This document shows, piece after piece, positions 12,042-20,746 of a stretch of DNA of 64,000 nt; position 1 is the stretch's first letter, and each line of letters starts with the position of its first letter. The stretch lies in the NCBI GenBank assembly GCA_022827185.1, contig JAJDTM010000005.1:248001-312000 (forward strand). The letters are read 5' to 3'. The notes under the pieces were generated by a model. The model did no database searches. It was not told the DNA's origin and was given only the letters and a program-made list of their open reading frames with translations. This DNA is from Candidatus Poribacteria bacterium. Lineage in GTDB: Bacteria > Poribacteria > WGA-4E > WGA-3G. The position numbers were made by a program, and so were the translations under genes.

Positions 12042-12428
12042 ATGAATGTTTTAGAAATGACAGATATTGAAATCTACCAACTGGGGATTAAGGAACTTAC
12101 AGAGCAAATTGGCCCAGCATATACCGAATGGTTCCTCCAGCAGTGTAAACCGCGCGCGTACGATTACACTGCTGAACGACCCAAATTGCTGACGAATACC
12201 CCAGATATCCCTACAATTGCGAAACAGATCCAGCAAGCACGCGCGATGGAGGAAAAGGAGGAACGTATCAAAACGGAGAGAGTCACCGCTTGGCGCAACG
12301 GGTTATTAGAATTGACCAACATCGAAATCTATGAGCTCGCTCTTGGTATACTTAGAGATAAACTTGATGCTTACGGATTAGCAACTTTTATCATGTATCA
12401 TTTCAAACAGACCAACAAGACTAAGTAG
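12042..12428 (+). CDS. Small uncharacterised protein with two internal 'xTDIEIYELG' repeats, coupled to the PIN ORF
   Basis: N-terminal VLEMTDIEIYQLGIKELTEQIGPAYTEWFLQQ and C-terminal LLELTNIEIYELALGILRDKLDAYGLATFIMYHF are homologous; ATG starts 2 nt after the PIN stop. Confidence 0.8.
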   Translation: MNVLEMTDIEIYQLGIKELTEQIGPAYTEWFLQQCKPRAYDYTAERPKLLTNTPDIPTIAKQIQQARAMEEKEERIKTERVTAWRNGLLELTNIEIYELALGILRDKLDAYGLATFIMYHFKQTNKTK

Positions 12429-12434
12429 GTCCTA

Positions 12435-14327
12435 TTACCACGGATGCCCATACGATGGCGCATTTACAAAACGCTCCATCCCTAATTCCAAATCAATTTC
12501 TGTGTTCGGCGGCAGCTGGACGTGGAGATACATCCCATTGATCGGAACCGTTCGCGCATCTTGACCGGTGTTGACACGCGCGGAGGTAAAGTTATGCTCA
12601 CCCATCGCGCCTGCCTGCACAATTACCTCCCTTGCTTCCGTGCTATTAAGGTTGACAAGTCGTAATTCTGTTGTATCCGCTGTCATCTTGGTGACCAATG
12701 CCCCGACATCCGGTGGAAGTCCCGGACGTTTCTGCTGTGCATCAAAATGTCGGATCCGTGTCACGAACAAGCCACCATTATAGTGGGGTAATGGCGCACC
12801 GCATGTAAGTTGGACGAGTCCTTCACATGTAACGGGGTTACGTCTCTGGAAATAAGCGTCGCCATATCCTGCCGGATCTTCATCATCATTTTCCATGTAG
12901 TTGAGGCGTTGCTCAACTTGTGATATGTTATGATTGAGGATTGCTTCTGGATATTCAGGATAATCGCCTCGCATATACGCGAGCCATCCGCCATCGCGAC
13001 CGCCGCTATCTTTCGTATGATGCCACGCGTTGATGTCAAATTCAGACCCTGTCCTTTTAGCAATCTGTTCCGCACGGTGTTGGTCGTCAGCATCCATTGA
13101 CATTGCCCACAGATGCGCCACATCAGACGGATGCATCGGCATGAATTCAAACCAACCATCAATCTGTAGAACAGTGCCATCCTCGTTTGTTATTGGATAC
13201 TGCATCCACGGACCAGGCGCATAGTTTGCAATGCCAGGATCCCCATATTTCTGCGGCACATAGAGTTGGTCGTTGTGTTCTATCCCTTGCTGTATGAGCA
13301 CATCAATCTGGGAACGCGGAAAGTCCATATAAGTTAAATCTTTGTGAAGGAGTGCAGCATTCTGTGCGGCAACACTCACCGCCTGACCGACACTATGCCA
13401 CCCATGGGGCCAACTCCAGCCATACCGTGAACCGTACCACTTACCGTCTATATGTTCACCGATTATGCCCGAAAGCCCAACGTTATCCGGTACAATCCCG
13501 TCGTTTTCTTCCGTTCGGCGAATCCATGCATCAACATATTCCTGAACCCACGCCTTGTATTTCTCATCACCTGTGAACATATACGCATTGGTAGCCAGCG
13601 TCGTAGCAGCGAGGTTGCCGACTGCATCCCCTTTTCCTTGTCGTTCATAGACAATTCGTCCCATTAGATCGCGCAATTCTTCGCTTTCCAGCATCACATC
13701 ACGACTTGTGCAGCCCGGAACATCGCTAAACGGCAAATTGTAACCCATTGACGGATAAAAAGATTCTCTTTCAAGAATCCAAAATGCCGGTCCTTTACTG
13801 CCGTTCATTACACACTTGATGATTTTGTGTTCCGGGTCGTAATTCTGTGCATCTGGATCCTCGTTCATGAAGAATCCTGCGAAGCGTATCGCGCGTTCAA
13901 CATTCTTTGTATGTGACGGATCCGCCATGCAGAGCATATAAAACAGATAGTTCCCTTCGCTTTGGTGAAACCAGTCATATCCCGGTTGATACTCTTTAAA
14001 GACCATCGGATAGTCGTGTCCTGATCCGAATCGCGCCATGTCTTTCGTGATAACCTCAAATTCGGTTTGTGCATCTACCAAGAACTGCGCATCTCCACCA
14101 AGCATGTAGAATAACGGCCAGTTGTGGAAACTTTCATAAGCATCATCTAATCCATCAAAACTTTGAAAATCCGGATGTGTTGGCCAATACAGCGTCCCGT
14201 CTGGACGCGTGTATTTCTTCAGGACCTGTGGTGCTGCGTCATTGATTTTGTCAATCAGTTCACGTTCAAGGACTGCCCACGTCGGTGGTGTTTGGAGTCG
14301 TGTCTGTGCTTCAATCGTTGGGAACAT
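12435..14327 (-). CDS. Hypothetical ~630-aa protein, possible alpha/alpha-barrel enzyme
   Basis: Long uninterrupted ORF with coherent composition; aromatic-rich motifs (SFHNWPLFYMLGG, WSWPHGWHSVGQAV) suggest a glycan-active or terpenoid-type alpha-barrel, but the family is not certain. Confidence 0.8.
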   Translation of the reverse strand: MFPTIEAQTRLQTPPTWAVLERELIDKINDAAPQVLKKYTRPDGTLYWPTHPDFQSFDGLDDAYESFHNWPLFYMLGGDAQFLVDAQTEFEVITKDMARFGSGHDYPMVFKEYQPGYDWFHQSEGNYLFYMLCMADPSHTKNVERAIRFAGFFMNEDPDAQNYDPEHKIIKCVMNGSKGPAFWILERESFYPSMGYNLPFSDVPGCTSRDVMLESEELRDLMGRIVYERQGKGDAVGNLAATTLATNAYMFTGDEKYKAWVQEYVDAWIRRTEENDGIVPDNVGLSGIIGEHIDGKWYGSRYGWSWPHGWHSVGQAVSVAAQNAALLHKDLTYMDFPRSQIDVLIQQGIEHNDQLYVPQKYGDPGIANYAPGPWMQYPITNEDGTVLQIDGWFEFMPMHPSDVAHLWAMSMDADDQHRAEQIAKRTGSEFDINAWHHTKDSGGRDGGWLAYMRGDYPEYPEAILNHNISQVEQRLNYMENDDEDPAGYGDAYFQRRNPVTCEGLVQLTCGAPLPHYNGGLFVTRIRHFDAQQKRPGLPPDVGALVTKMTADTTELRLVNLNSTEAREVIVQAGAMGEHNFTSARVNTGQDARTVPINGMYLHVQLPPNTEIDLELGMERFVNAPSYGHPW

Positions 14328-14426
14328 GATTTTTACCCCTGATATTTGGATTGTAATTGGTTGCAGTATACCACATTTTGGTTTTTGTATATTCGTAAAA
14401 TTTATGTTTTGTTGAACGGAAACAGT

Positions 14427-14455
14427 TTGCTATGTGATATGGATTATGGTATAAT
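14427..14455 (+). promoter_or_regulatory. Sigma70-like promoter
   Basis: TTGCTA - 17 bp - TATAAT, ~50 bp upstream of the 14504 ORF. Confidence 0.6.
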
Positions 14456-14503
14456 TGCGTATCGGTAATTATCCAGCAAACAATTTATAGAACATTACCA
14501 AAC

Positions 14504-14944
14504 ATGGACATCTTAAAGATGACGGATATTGAGGTTTATGAACTTGGGACTAAAAAACTTACAGAGCAAATGGGTACGACGTATGCTGCGCAGTTTCTGC
14601 AGAAATGTAAACTACGTGACTATGATTACACTGCTGAGCGACATAAATGGCTAGCTGACGACCCGGATATCCTCACGATGGCAAAGCAGATTCAAGAGGA
14701 AAAAGTCTTGCAAGCAAAGGAAGAACGCGTTAAAGCTGAAAGAATTGCCGCGTGGCGAAACGGCTTATTGGAACTCACCGATATTGAGATCTATGAACTC
14801 GGGCTCAAAGTTCTTGCGGATAGCCTTGGTGCTTACGGGTTGTTGCGGTTTATCACGCAGCATTTTAAACACCTCAATAACAACCAACCTATTGACTCAC
14901 CACAGCAATCCGTACCCGATGGTGATATGAATAGTGTTGCGTAA
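14504..14944 (+). CDS. Paralogue of the 12042..12428 'MTDIEIYELG' repeat protein
   Basis: MDILKMTDIEVYELGTKKLTEQMG...DYDYTAERHKWLADDPDILTMAKQIQEE...AAWRNGLLELTDIEIYELGLKVLADSLGAYGLLRFI aligns along its whole length with the 12042 product. Confidence 0.82.
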   Translation: MDILKMTDIEVYELGTKKLTEQMGTTYAAQFLQKCKLRDYDYTAERHKWLADDPDILTMAKQIQEEKVLQAKEERVKAERIAAWRNGLLELTDIEIYELGLKVLADSLGAYGLLRFITQHFKHLNNNQPIDSPQQSVPDGDMNSVA

Positions 14945-15181
14945 ACTACAAATCAGACGATAGAACAGAACAAATTTCCCCCTGGCTGGGACGAAGAACG
15001 CGTACAACGCGTCACTGATTATTACGAAAATCAGACGGAAGATGAAGCCGTTGCTGAAGCTGAAGCTGCATTCCAGGATGAATCTGTTACGCTGATGGAA
15101 GTCCCCACAGAATTAGTGCCTATCGTGCTTGAACTGATTTCCAAACACGCAAAGGGAAGCGATAATGCAAGACCGAACTGA
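14945..15181 (+). pseudogene. Start-less antitoxin-like ORF, in the same frame as and directly after the 14504 ORF stop
   Basis: After TAA at 14942-14944 the same frame reads TTNQTIEQNKFPPGWDEERVQRVTDYYENQTEDEAVAEAEAAFQDESVTLMEVPTELVPIVLELISKHAKGSDNARPN*. No ATG/GTG/TTG precedes the conserved-looking core. Confidence 0.55.
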
Positions 15182-15995
15182 TTCCGAAGCCTATTACAAT
15201 CGTGGCATGGCTAACTACGAAAAACGCGAGTATGACAAAGCCATTGCAAACTTTAGTGAAGTCATAAAGCGCGAACCCGATCATGCCGATGCCTATTACA
15301 AGCGCGGCAACGCTTATGATGATAAAGTTGATTTTGACAACGCCATTGCAGACTATACCAAAACGATAGAACTCAAGCCAGATTATGCCGAAGTCTATTA
15401 CAAGCGCGGTAGAATTTACGCTGAGTACGATGCGTATGGCAAAGCCATTGCGGATTTTGGCATGACAATAAAATTTGCCCCTGAACATTCTGATGCACAT
15501 GGTTATCGCGCGGACCTTTACCGTGAAAAAGGCGAATATGACAAAGCCATTGACGGGTATAACATGGAAATAGAACTTCGCCCCGATGATCCCGAGATCT
15601 ACTATGATCGCGGTGACACTTACTGCGAAAAAGGCGAGTATGTTAAAGCCATTGAAGACTTTAGCACGGCACTGGAACTATACCCAAGATATGAAAATGC
15701 CTATATTGGACGAGGTTTTGCTCACTTCCGCGTAGGCAAATTTGAACCTGCTATTCAAGATTACAACAAGGTGTTGGAGATGCAGCCTGCCTTTAGAAAA
15801 GTTTATGCTGCACGCGGCATAATGTGGCTACATATAAGAGAATGGGATTATGCGAAATCTAATCTAACCTTTGCTCGGAATTTAGGCGCGGATATTATTG
15901 ACACATTTCATAAGTTATACGCAAGTGTTGCTGATTTTGAGATGAAGAATAATATTCAGTTACCGGAAGACCTCACAGCAATGTTGCGGCGATAA
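15165..15995 (+). CDS. Tetratricopeptide repeat protein
   Basis: About 6-7 tandem ~34-aa repeats (AYYNRGMANYEKREYDKAIANFSEVIKREPDHADAYYKRGNAY...). Confidence 0.92.
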   Translation: MQDRTDSEAYYNRGMANYEKREYDKAIANFSEVIKREPDHADAYYKRGNAYDDKVDFDNAIADYTKTIELKPDYAEVYYKRGRIYAEYDAYGKAIADFGMTIKFAPEHSDAHGYRADLYREKGEYDKAIDGYNMEIELRPDDPEIYYDRGDTYCEKGEYVKAIEDFSTALELYPRYENAYIGRGFAHFRVGKFEPAIQDYNKVLEMQPAFRKVYAARGIMWLHIREWDYAKSNLTFARNLGADIIDTFHKLYASVADFEMKNNIQLPEDLTAMLRR

Positions 15996-16043
15996 TAGCA
16001 CCAAAATTTTGATGATATATGATTTCAATTAAAAGGAGATTGA

Positions 16044-16718
16044 ATGCCGATTTCTCGTTACTCGTTACACCAATATTCTGTTGATACATTGTTGAATTGG
16101 ATTAGAACCGAGGAGATAGTTATCCCAGAAATTCAGAGACCTTTCGTTTGGTCCCCAAACAAAGTGCGTGACTTTATTGATTCACTTTACCACGGTTATC
16201 CTGTCGGGTATCTCATCACTTGGCCGAAGTCGGATGTCTCCCTCCGAGGCGGAGAATCATCAAACCGTGAACGGGTCCTGATTGATGGACAGCAACGCAC
16301 AATGGCACTCCGAGCAGCATTGTTGGGAAAAGAAGTTTTGACCAAAAAATATAGGGAACAGCGAATTCAGATAGCTTTTCATCCCAGCAAGGAAAGTTTC
16401 GCAGTGACAACTAATGCTATCCGTAACGACCCAGAATGGATTGCTGACCTCTCCACTGTTTTCAATTCCAATTCGGGGCTGCTCCGATTAGTTGATGAGT
16501 ACTGTGAGCGAAACGACGAAGCAGACAGATATGAAATGGGAGAACGGATAGGGAGACTTCATGAGATTCGGAACAATTCTCTGGGCGTTATTGAGCTTGA
16601 TGCAGACATAGATATAGATACTGTCATGGAAATTGTTGATCGTATGAATAGAACAGGTGTGCACTTACATACAGCGGATTTCATTAGGTCTATGATGGCT
16701 GCTAACGATTCGTTATAG
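16044..16718 (+). pseudogene. DUF262 (GmrSD N-terminal-like) protein, C-terminally truncated
   Basis: IVIPEIQRPFVWSPNKVRDFIDSLYHGYPVGYLITW and VLIDGQQRTMALRAAL are DUF262 motifs; the ORF stops at 224 aa right after MNRTGVHLHTADFIRSMMAA, where full-length DUF262 proteins normally continue. Confidence 0.7.
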
Positions 16719-16719
16719 C

Positions 16720-16874
16720 AGGACCTGCACAAGGCGCAATAAGGCACGTCGCATTTGGGCGAGTACGCCGCAGGATTGCGCCACTACGAACCCTATCTCT
16801 TTTTAGAAAAACTGTCATTGTGAAGCCCATCTGTTGGTAGTGAAGTGATTTATCGCCTCTGTACGTAAGTCCTA
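16720..16874. repeat. Possible degenerate member of the AGGACTTACGCA-terminated family
   Basis: Left AGGACCTGCACA (9/12, all differences transitions) immediately after the truncated DUF262 stop; right TACGTAAGTCCTA. Confidence 0.35.
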
Positions 16875-16946
16875 ATTTATTTTTAGAAATGGTATTATCA
16901 TGATATACTGTTTTTATCAGTATAAGGAAAGGATATATCTTAATTC

Positions 16947-18260
16947 ATGTCACCGAATGAAATTCTGGAATGGTTTGATCAGACATCTATCGACAAATCA
17001 TGGTCGTTTATTGGCTACAAACCATCGGACACGGGGAAGTGGACGCACGGTTACCACCGTTACCCTGCCAAGTTTATTCCGCAACTTGTTGAACGTTTGA
17101 TGGATATCTACATAACCAACGGCACCGCTAGTGTCAATGACCCGTTTATGGGTTGTGGGACAACCGTTGTTAGTGCTATATCGCGAGGGTTTCAAGCAAG
17201 TGGGACAGATATTAACAAAGTCGCCCATTTGGTGACTGGTGCCAAAGCCAAAGCGATCTGCCCTGACTATCTTGCTGGAAAGGTTAAACGATTTCTATCA
17301 CAAATTTCTTGTTTTGAGGCAGGATCAAGTCTGTTTCCAGTTAGTCAAGTAGAACCTCACATTCCGGAGAAACATTTAGAGAAGATTAACTATTGGTTCA
17401 CACCGGCGATTCGAGATGAACTTGGAAAGATTCTCGCCTTAATTCTTGAGGAAACAGATCCTGCCGTTCAATCCTTTCTTCTTGTTGCGTTCAGTCATGT
17501 TCTCAAAACGTGTTCAATTTGGAGCCAAGGTAGCACCAAACCCACGCGAGATATGAAAAAGCGGCCTACGCCCCCTTATGATGCTATCAAAAGACACCTT
17601 TTGAAAATGCAGAGGGGAAATGCCCAGTTTTATAACGTTGTACCGCCTGAAATAAAAGACAACTTAGATGGTTACCTAGATATCCAAATAGGTTCGGCTA
17701 CAACGCAGGCAGTTCCTGATAATGGCGTTGATTTAATTGTGAGTTCAAGTCCGTATGTGACAAGTTACGAATATGCCGATCTGCATCAACTTTCAACCCT
17801 CTGGTTGAATTTAGCGGATGATCTTAAAGAATACAAGAAGCAGTTCATTGGCACGTCCTACAAGCAATATGATGACAAACTACTATTGAGTCAAATCGCA
17901 TCCCACATTGTTGATGAAATGATGCCTAAGAGTAGGAAAAAGGCAAAGGAAATTGAAGCTTTCTTTATTGACATGCAAAAAGTCTTTAATGAAAGTTTTA
18001 GAATCCTGAAACCGGGCGGTAGGTGCTGCTACGTCATCGGAAATACGAAGTTAAAAGGTGTTGATATACTTAACGCTGAAGCATTCGCTGAATCTTTGCA
18101 ATACTCTGGTTTTAAGCTGGATCGACTCATAAAACGGGAAATTCCCTTGAAAATTCTTCCTCAGAAAAGGGATGAAAAAACGGGACGTTTTGCTAGCAAG
18201 GATAAGGCTGATTCCGAAGCATATCCAACGGAATATATCATAATTGGGTTAAAGGAATAG
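16947..18260 (+). CDS. Site-specific DNA methyltransferase (N4-C/N6-A type) of a restriction-modification locus
   Basis: HRYPAKFIPQLV, SAM motif DPFMGCGTTVVSA, catalytic-type motif VSSSPYVTSYEYADLHQLSTLWL, FRILKPGGRCCYVIGNT. Confidence 0.88.
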   Translation: MSPNEILEWFDQTSIDKSWSFIGYKPSDTGKWTHGYHRYPAKFIPQLVERLMDIYITNGTASVNDPFMGCGTTVVSAISRGFQASGTDINKVAHLVTGAKAKAICPDYLAGKVKRFLSQISCFEAGSSLFPVSQVEPHIPEKHLEKINYWFTPAIRDELGKILALILEETDPAVQSFLLVAFSHVLKTCSIWSQGSTKPTRDMKKRPTPPYDAIKRHLLKMQRGNAQFYNVVPPEIKDNLDGYLDIQIGSATTQAVPDNGVDLIVSSSPYVTSYEYADLHQLSTLWLNLADDLKEYKKQFIGTSYKQYDDKLLLSQIASHIVDEMMPKSRKKAKEIEAFFIDMQKVFNESFRILKPGGRCCYVIGNTKLKGVDILNAEAFAESLQYSGFKLDRLIKREIPLKILPQKRDEKTGRFASKDKADSEAYPTEYIIIGLKE

Positions 18261-18265
18261 TAATC

Positions 18266-18946
18266 ATGAAGTTTGAAGATTTGAAAGATATGTACAGTGA
18301 GACGCAATTGATAGAAGGGGAGGGAGCCTATAGATCGGTTTCCCAGCTTTTGCAAAAGGCTAAAGAACGTCATAAGCAGGACTTTTTGAGGGACAAACCC
18401 GATGGGGACCATGAACAGAGTTGGCGTGCTTTCAAAGGAAAGAATTTTGAAAAATTGATTCAGCATATTATCACTGAGTCAATAGAAGCACTTGGACTTA
18501 AGGTAATCAACGGTAATCAGTTAGAAAGGAGTAAAAACCTATCGTTAGAACTGAGCCGAGTTAAGCGAAATTTGGCAATTGATTACGGGGCATTTGGGTT
18601 GCATCTACCTGATGTTGATATTGTGGTTTACAACCCCAAAGACTCTCAGGTTATCGCTGTAATTTCAAGCAAAGTTACATTACGCGAACGAATCGCTCAA
18701 ACAGGTTACTGGAAACTCAAACTTCTGGAAAGTGAGACAACGGAACACATTAAGGTCTATTTTATCACGCCAGACGAAGATGGTACCTTGACAGATACGT
18801 ATCTTCCAAAGAAAGGAAGAGCCATTGTAGAGATTGATCTTGATGGGACCTATGTACTAACGGAAGCAAATCTTGAGGAGAGCGATAAGGTTAAACTTTT
18901 TGAGCATTTTATTCAGGATTTTAAGAGACTGATCGAAGAAAACTAG
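18266..18946 (+). CDS. Putative type II restriction endonuclease (BsaWI-like PD-(D/E)xK), copy 1
   Basis: KGKNFEKLIQHIITESIEALGLKV, LPDVDIVVYN, AVISSKVTLRERIAQTGYWKLKLL (nuclease-core-like); starts 6 nt after the MTase stop. Confidence 0.75.
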   Translation: MKFEDLKDMYSETQLIEGEGAYRSVSQLLQKAKERHKQDFLRDKPDGDHEQSWRAFKGKNFEKLIQHIITESIEALGLKVINGNQLERSKNLSLELSRVKRNLAIDYGAFGLHLPDVDIVVYNPKDSQVIAVISSKVTLRERIAQTGYWKLKLLESETTEHIKVYFITPDEDGTLTDTYLPKKGRAIVEIDLDGTYVLTEANLEESDKVKLFEHFIQDFKRLIEEN

Positions 18947-19105
18947 TATTTTATCCGTTTTTCAACGCGGTGGAGTATTTTTTTATAGGGCATCTACTGC
19001 ATCGCAACAGCAATCCAAGATGGAACGGACTTCGCACTATGCTTCGTCCACTACACAAGTGTACCTAAGGTATATACCCTTATCGGATTAAAGGAATGGA
19101 CAACT

Positions 19106-19798
19106 GTGCAAAATTTTGAAGATTTGAAAAATTTGTATCACGAAATGGAAGATGAAAAAGGTGAAGATACCTACAAATATATGCCTGAACTCTTGCAGAG
19201 GGCAGAGGAACTTCATCGGGCGTACCATATTGAACATAAAACAGGCAAAGACATAGGTCAAAGTTGGCGTTCATTTAAGGGAAAGAACTTTCAAAAATTG
19301 ATTCAATACATTATCACGGAGTCAATTGAAAAACTTGGGTTGAAAGTGGTTAACGACAATAAATTAGAGAATAGACAACTCTCGCCACAATTAGATACCG
19401 TTAAGCGAAACCTAACAATTGATTATGGGGAATTTGGTTTACTCCTACCTGATGCTGATATTGTTGTTTACAATCCTGAAGATTCACAAATTATCGCTAT
19501 TATTTCAAGTAAAACTTCTTTGGCAGAACGAGTTGCTCAGACAGGCTATTGGAAATTCAAACTTCTGGAAGGTAAAGATACAAAACATATCAAGGTTTAT
19601 TTGATTACATCGGATGCAAAGAAAGACTTGACACGGATGGATACTGTGACAGATTCTAAAAAGAAATCACGAATCATTGCAGAGGTAGAACTTGATGGGA
19701 CTTATGTACTAACGACGGAGGAATTGGAGGAGAACGACAAAGTCAAACTATTTGAGCATTTCATTGAGGATCTTAAACAGGTCATAGGAGAGAACTAA
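19106..19798 (+). CDS. Putative type II restriction endonuclease (BsaWI-like), copy 2, GTG start
   Basis: Full-length paralogue of copy 1 (KGKNFQKLIQYIITESIEKLGLKV, LPDADIVVYN, AIISSKTSLAERVAQTGYWKFKLL). Confidence 0.73.
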   Translation: MQNFEDLKNLYHEMEDEKGEDTYKYMPELLQRAEELHRAYHIEHKTGKDIGQSWRSFKGKNFQKLIQYIITESIEKLGLKVVNDNKLENRQLSPQLDTVKRNLTIDYGEFGLLLPDADIVVYNPEDSQIIAIISSKTSLAERVAQTGYWKFKLLEGKDTKHIKVYLITSDAKKDLTRMDTVTDSKKKSRIIAEVELDGTYVLTTEELEENDKVKLFEHFIEDLKQVIGEN

Positions 19799-19805
19799 TA
19801 ACATA

Positions 19806-20699
19806 ATGAAAATAGCAAATGCCCCGTGTTCTTGGGGTGTACTTGAGTTTGAGTTGGATGGTGATGCACCCGGCTACGCACAGGTGTTAGACGAGATGCA
19901 CGCCATCGGTTACATCGGTACCGAGTTGGGAGATTGGGGGTTTATGCCGACGCATGCGGGGCAGCTTCGCGACGAACTTGCGAAACGAGAATTAACACTC
20001 TTAGGTGCGTTCGTAGGTGTTGCGCTTGCTGATCCTGAGACGCGCACAGCAGGAGAAGCAACGGCACTGCGTCACGCTCGCTTGTTAGCGGATGTCGGCG
20101 GAAAGATGCCCTTCATCGTGCTTTCAGATGACAACGCTACTACGGAACTCCGTACCCGCTATGCGGGTCGTGTCCGACCTGAACACGGGTTAGTACCCGC
20201 ACAATGGAATACTTTTGTCGATGGCGTGCACCGGATCGCACAATCGGTGAGAGATGAAACCGGACTTCGCACGGTCTTTCATCCGCACTGTGCGGGATAT
20301 ATAGAGACAGCAGCAGAGATTGACACACTCATGGAACGCACGGATCCTGACCTCGTTGGCCTGTGTTTCGATACGGGACATTACCGATTCGGCGGCGGTG
20401 ATCCGATTCAGGCATTTGCACGACACGCGGACCGGATCTGGCACGTCCACTTCAAGGATTGCCATCCTGACATCGCTGCTCGTTCTCGGAGAGATGGATG
20501 GGATTACTTCGCCTCTGTCGGCAACGGCGTTTTTTGTGAGTTAGGGAAAGGCGATGTCGATTTTCCGGCGTTCCTTGCGGAATTAAGAAATCGGGACTAC
20601 GACGGTTGGATCGTTGTAGAGCAGGATGTCTTACCGGGGATGGGCAGCCCTTACGAGAGTGCGGCGCGGAATCTGCGGTATCTGCGTTCAATTCTATAG
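19806..20699 (+). CDS. Sugar phosphate isomerase/epimerase, IolE-like TIM barrel
   Basis: ANAPCSWGVLEF...GYIGTELGDWGFMPT, LCFDTGHYRFGGGDP, DRIWHVHFKD, WIVVEQDV. Confidence 0.85.
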   Translation: MKIANAPCSWGVLEFELDGDAPGYAQVLDEMHAIGYIGTELGDWGFMPTHAGQLRDELAKRELTLLGAFVGVALADPETRTAGEATALRHARLLADVGGKMPFIVLSDDNATTELRTRYAGRVRPEHGLVPAQWNTFVDGVHRIAQSVRDETGLRTVFHPHCAGYIETAAEIDTLMERTDPDLVGLCFDTGHYRFGGGDPIQAFARHADRIWHVHFKDCHPDIAARSRRDGWDYFASVGNGVFCELGKGDVDFPAFLAELRNRDYDGWIVVEQDVLPGMGSPYESAARNLRYLRSIL

Positions 20700-20746
20700 C
20701 GATAAAATCGAAATTGGCGGACAGCGTTGGCGTTAGGAGACCTTTG

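Noticed and set aside
15165-15995. DNA-level tandem repeat in the TPR gene as a novel repeat element
   Set aside because: Explained by the 34-aa TPR periodicity of the encoded protein.
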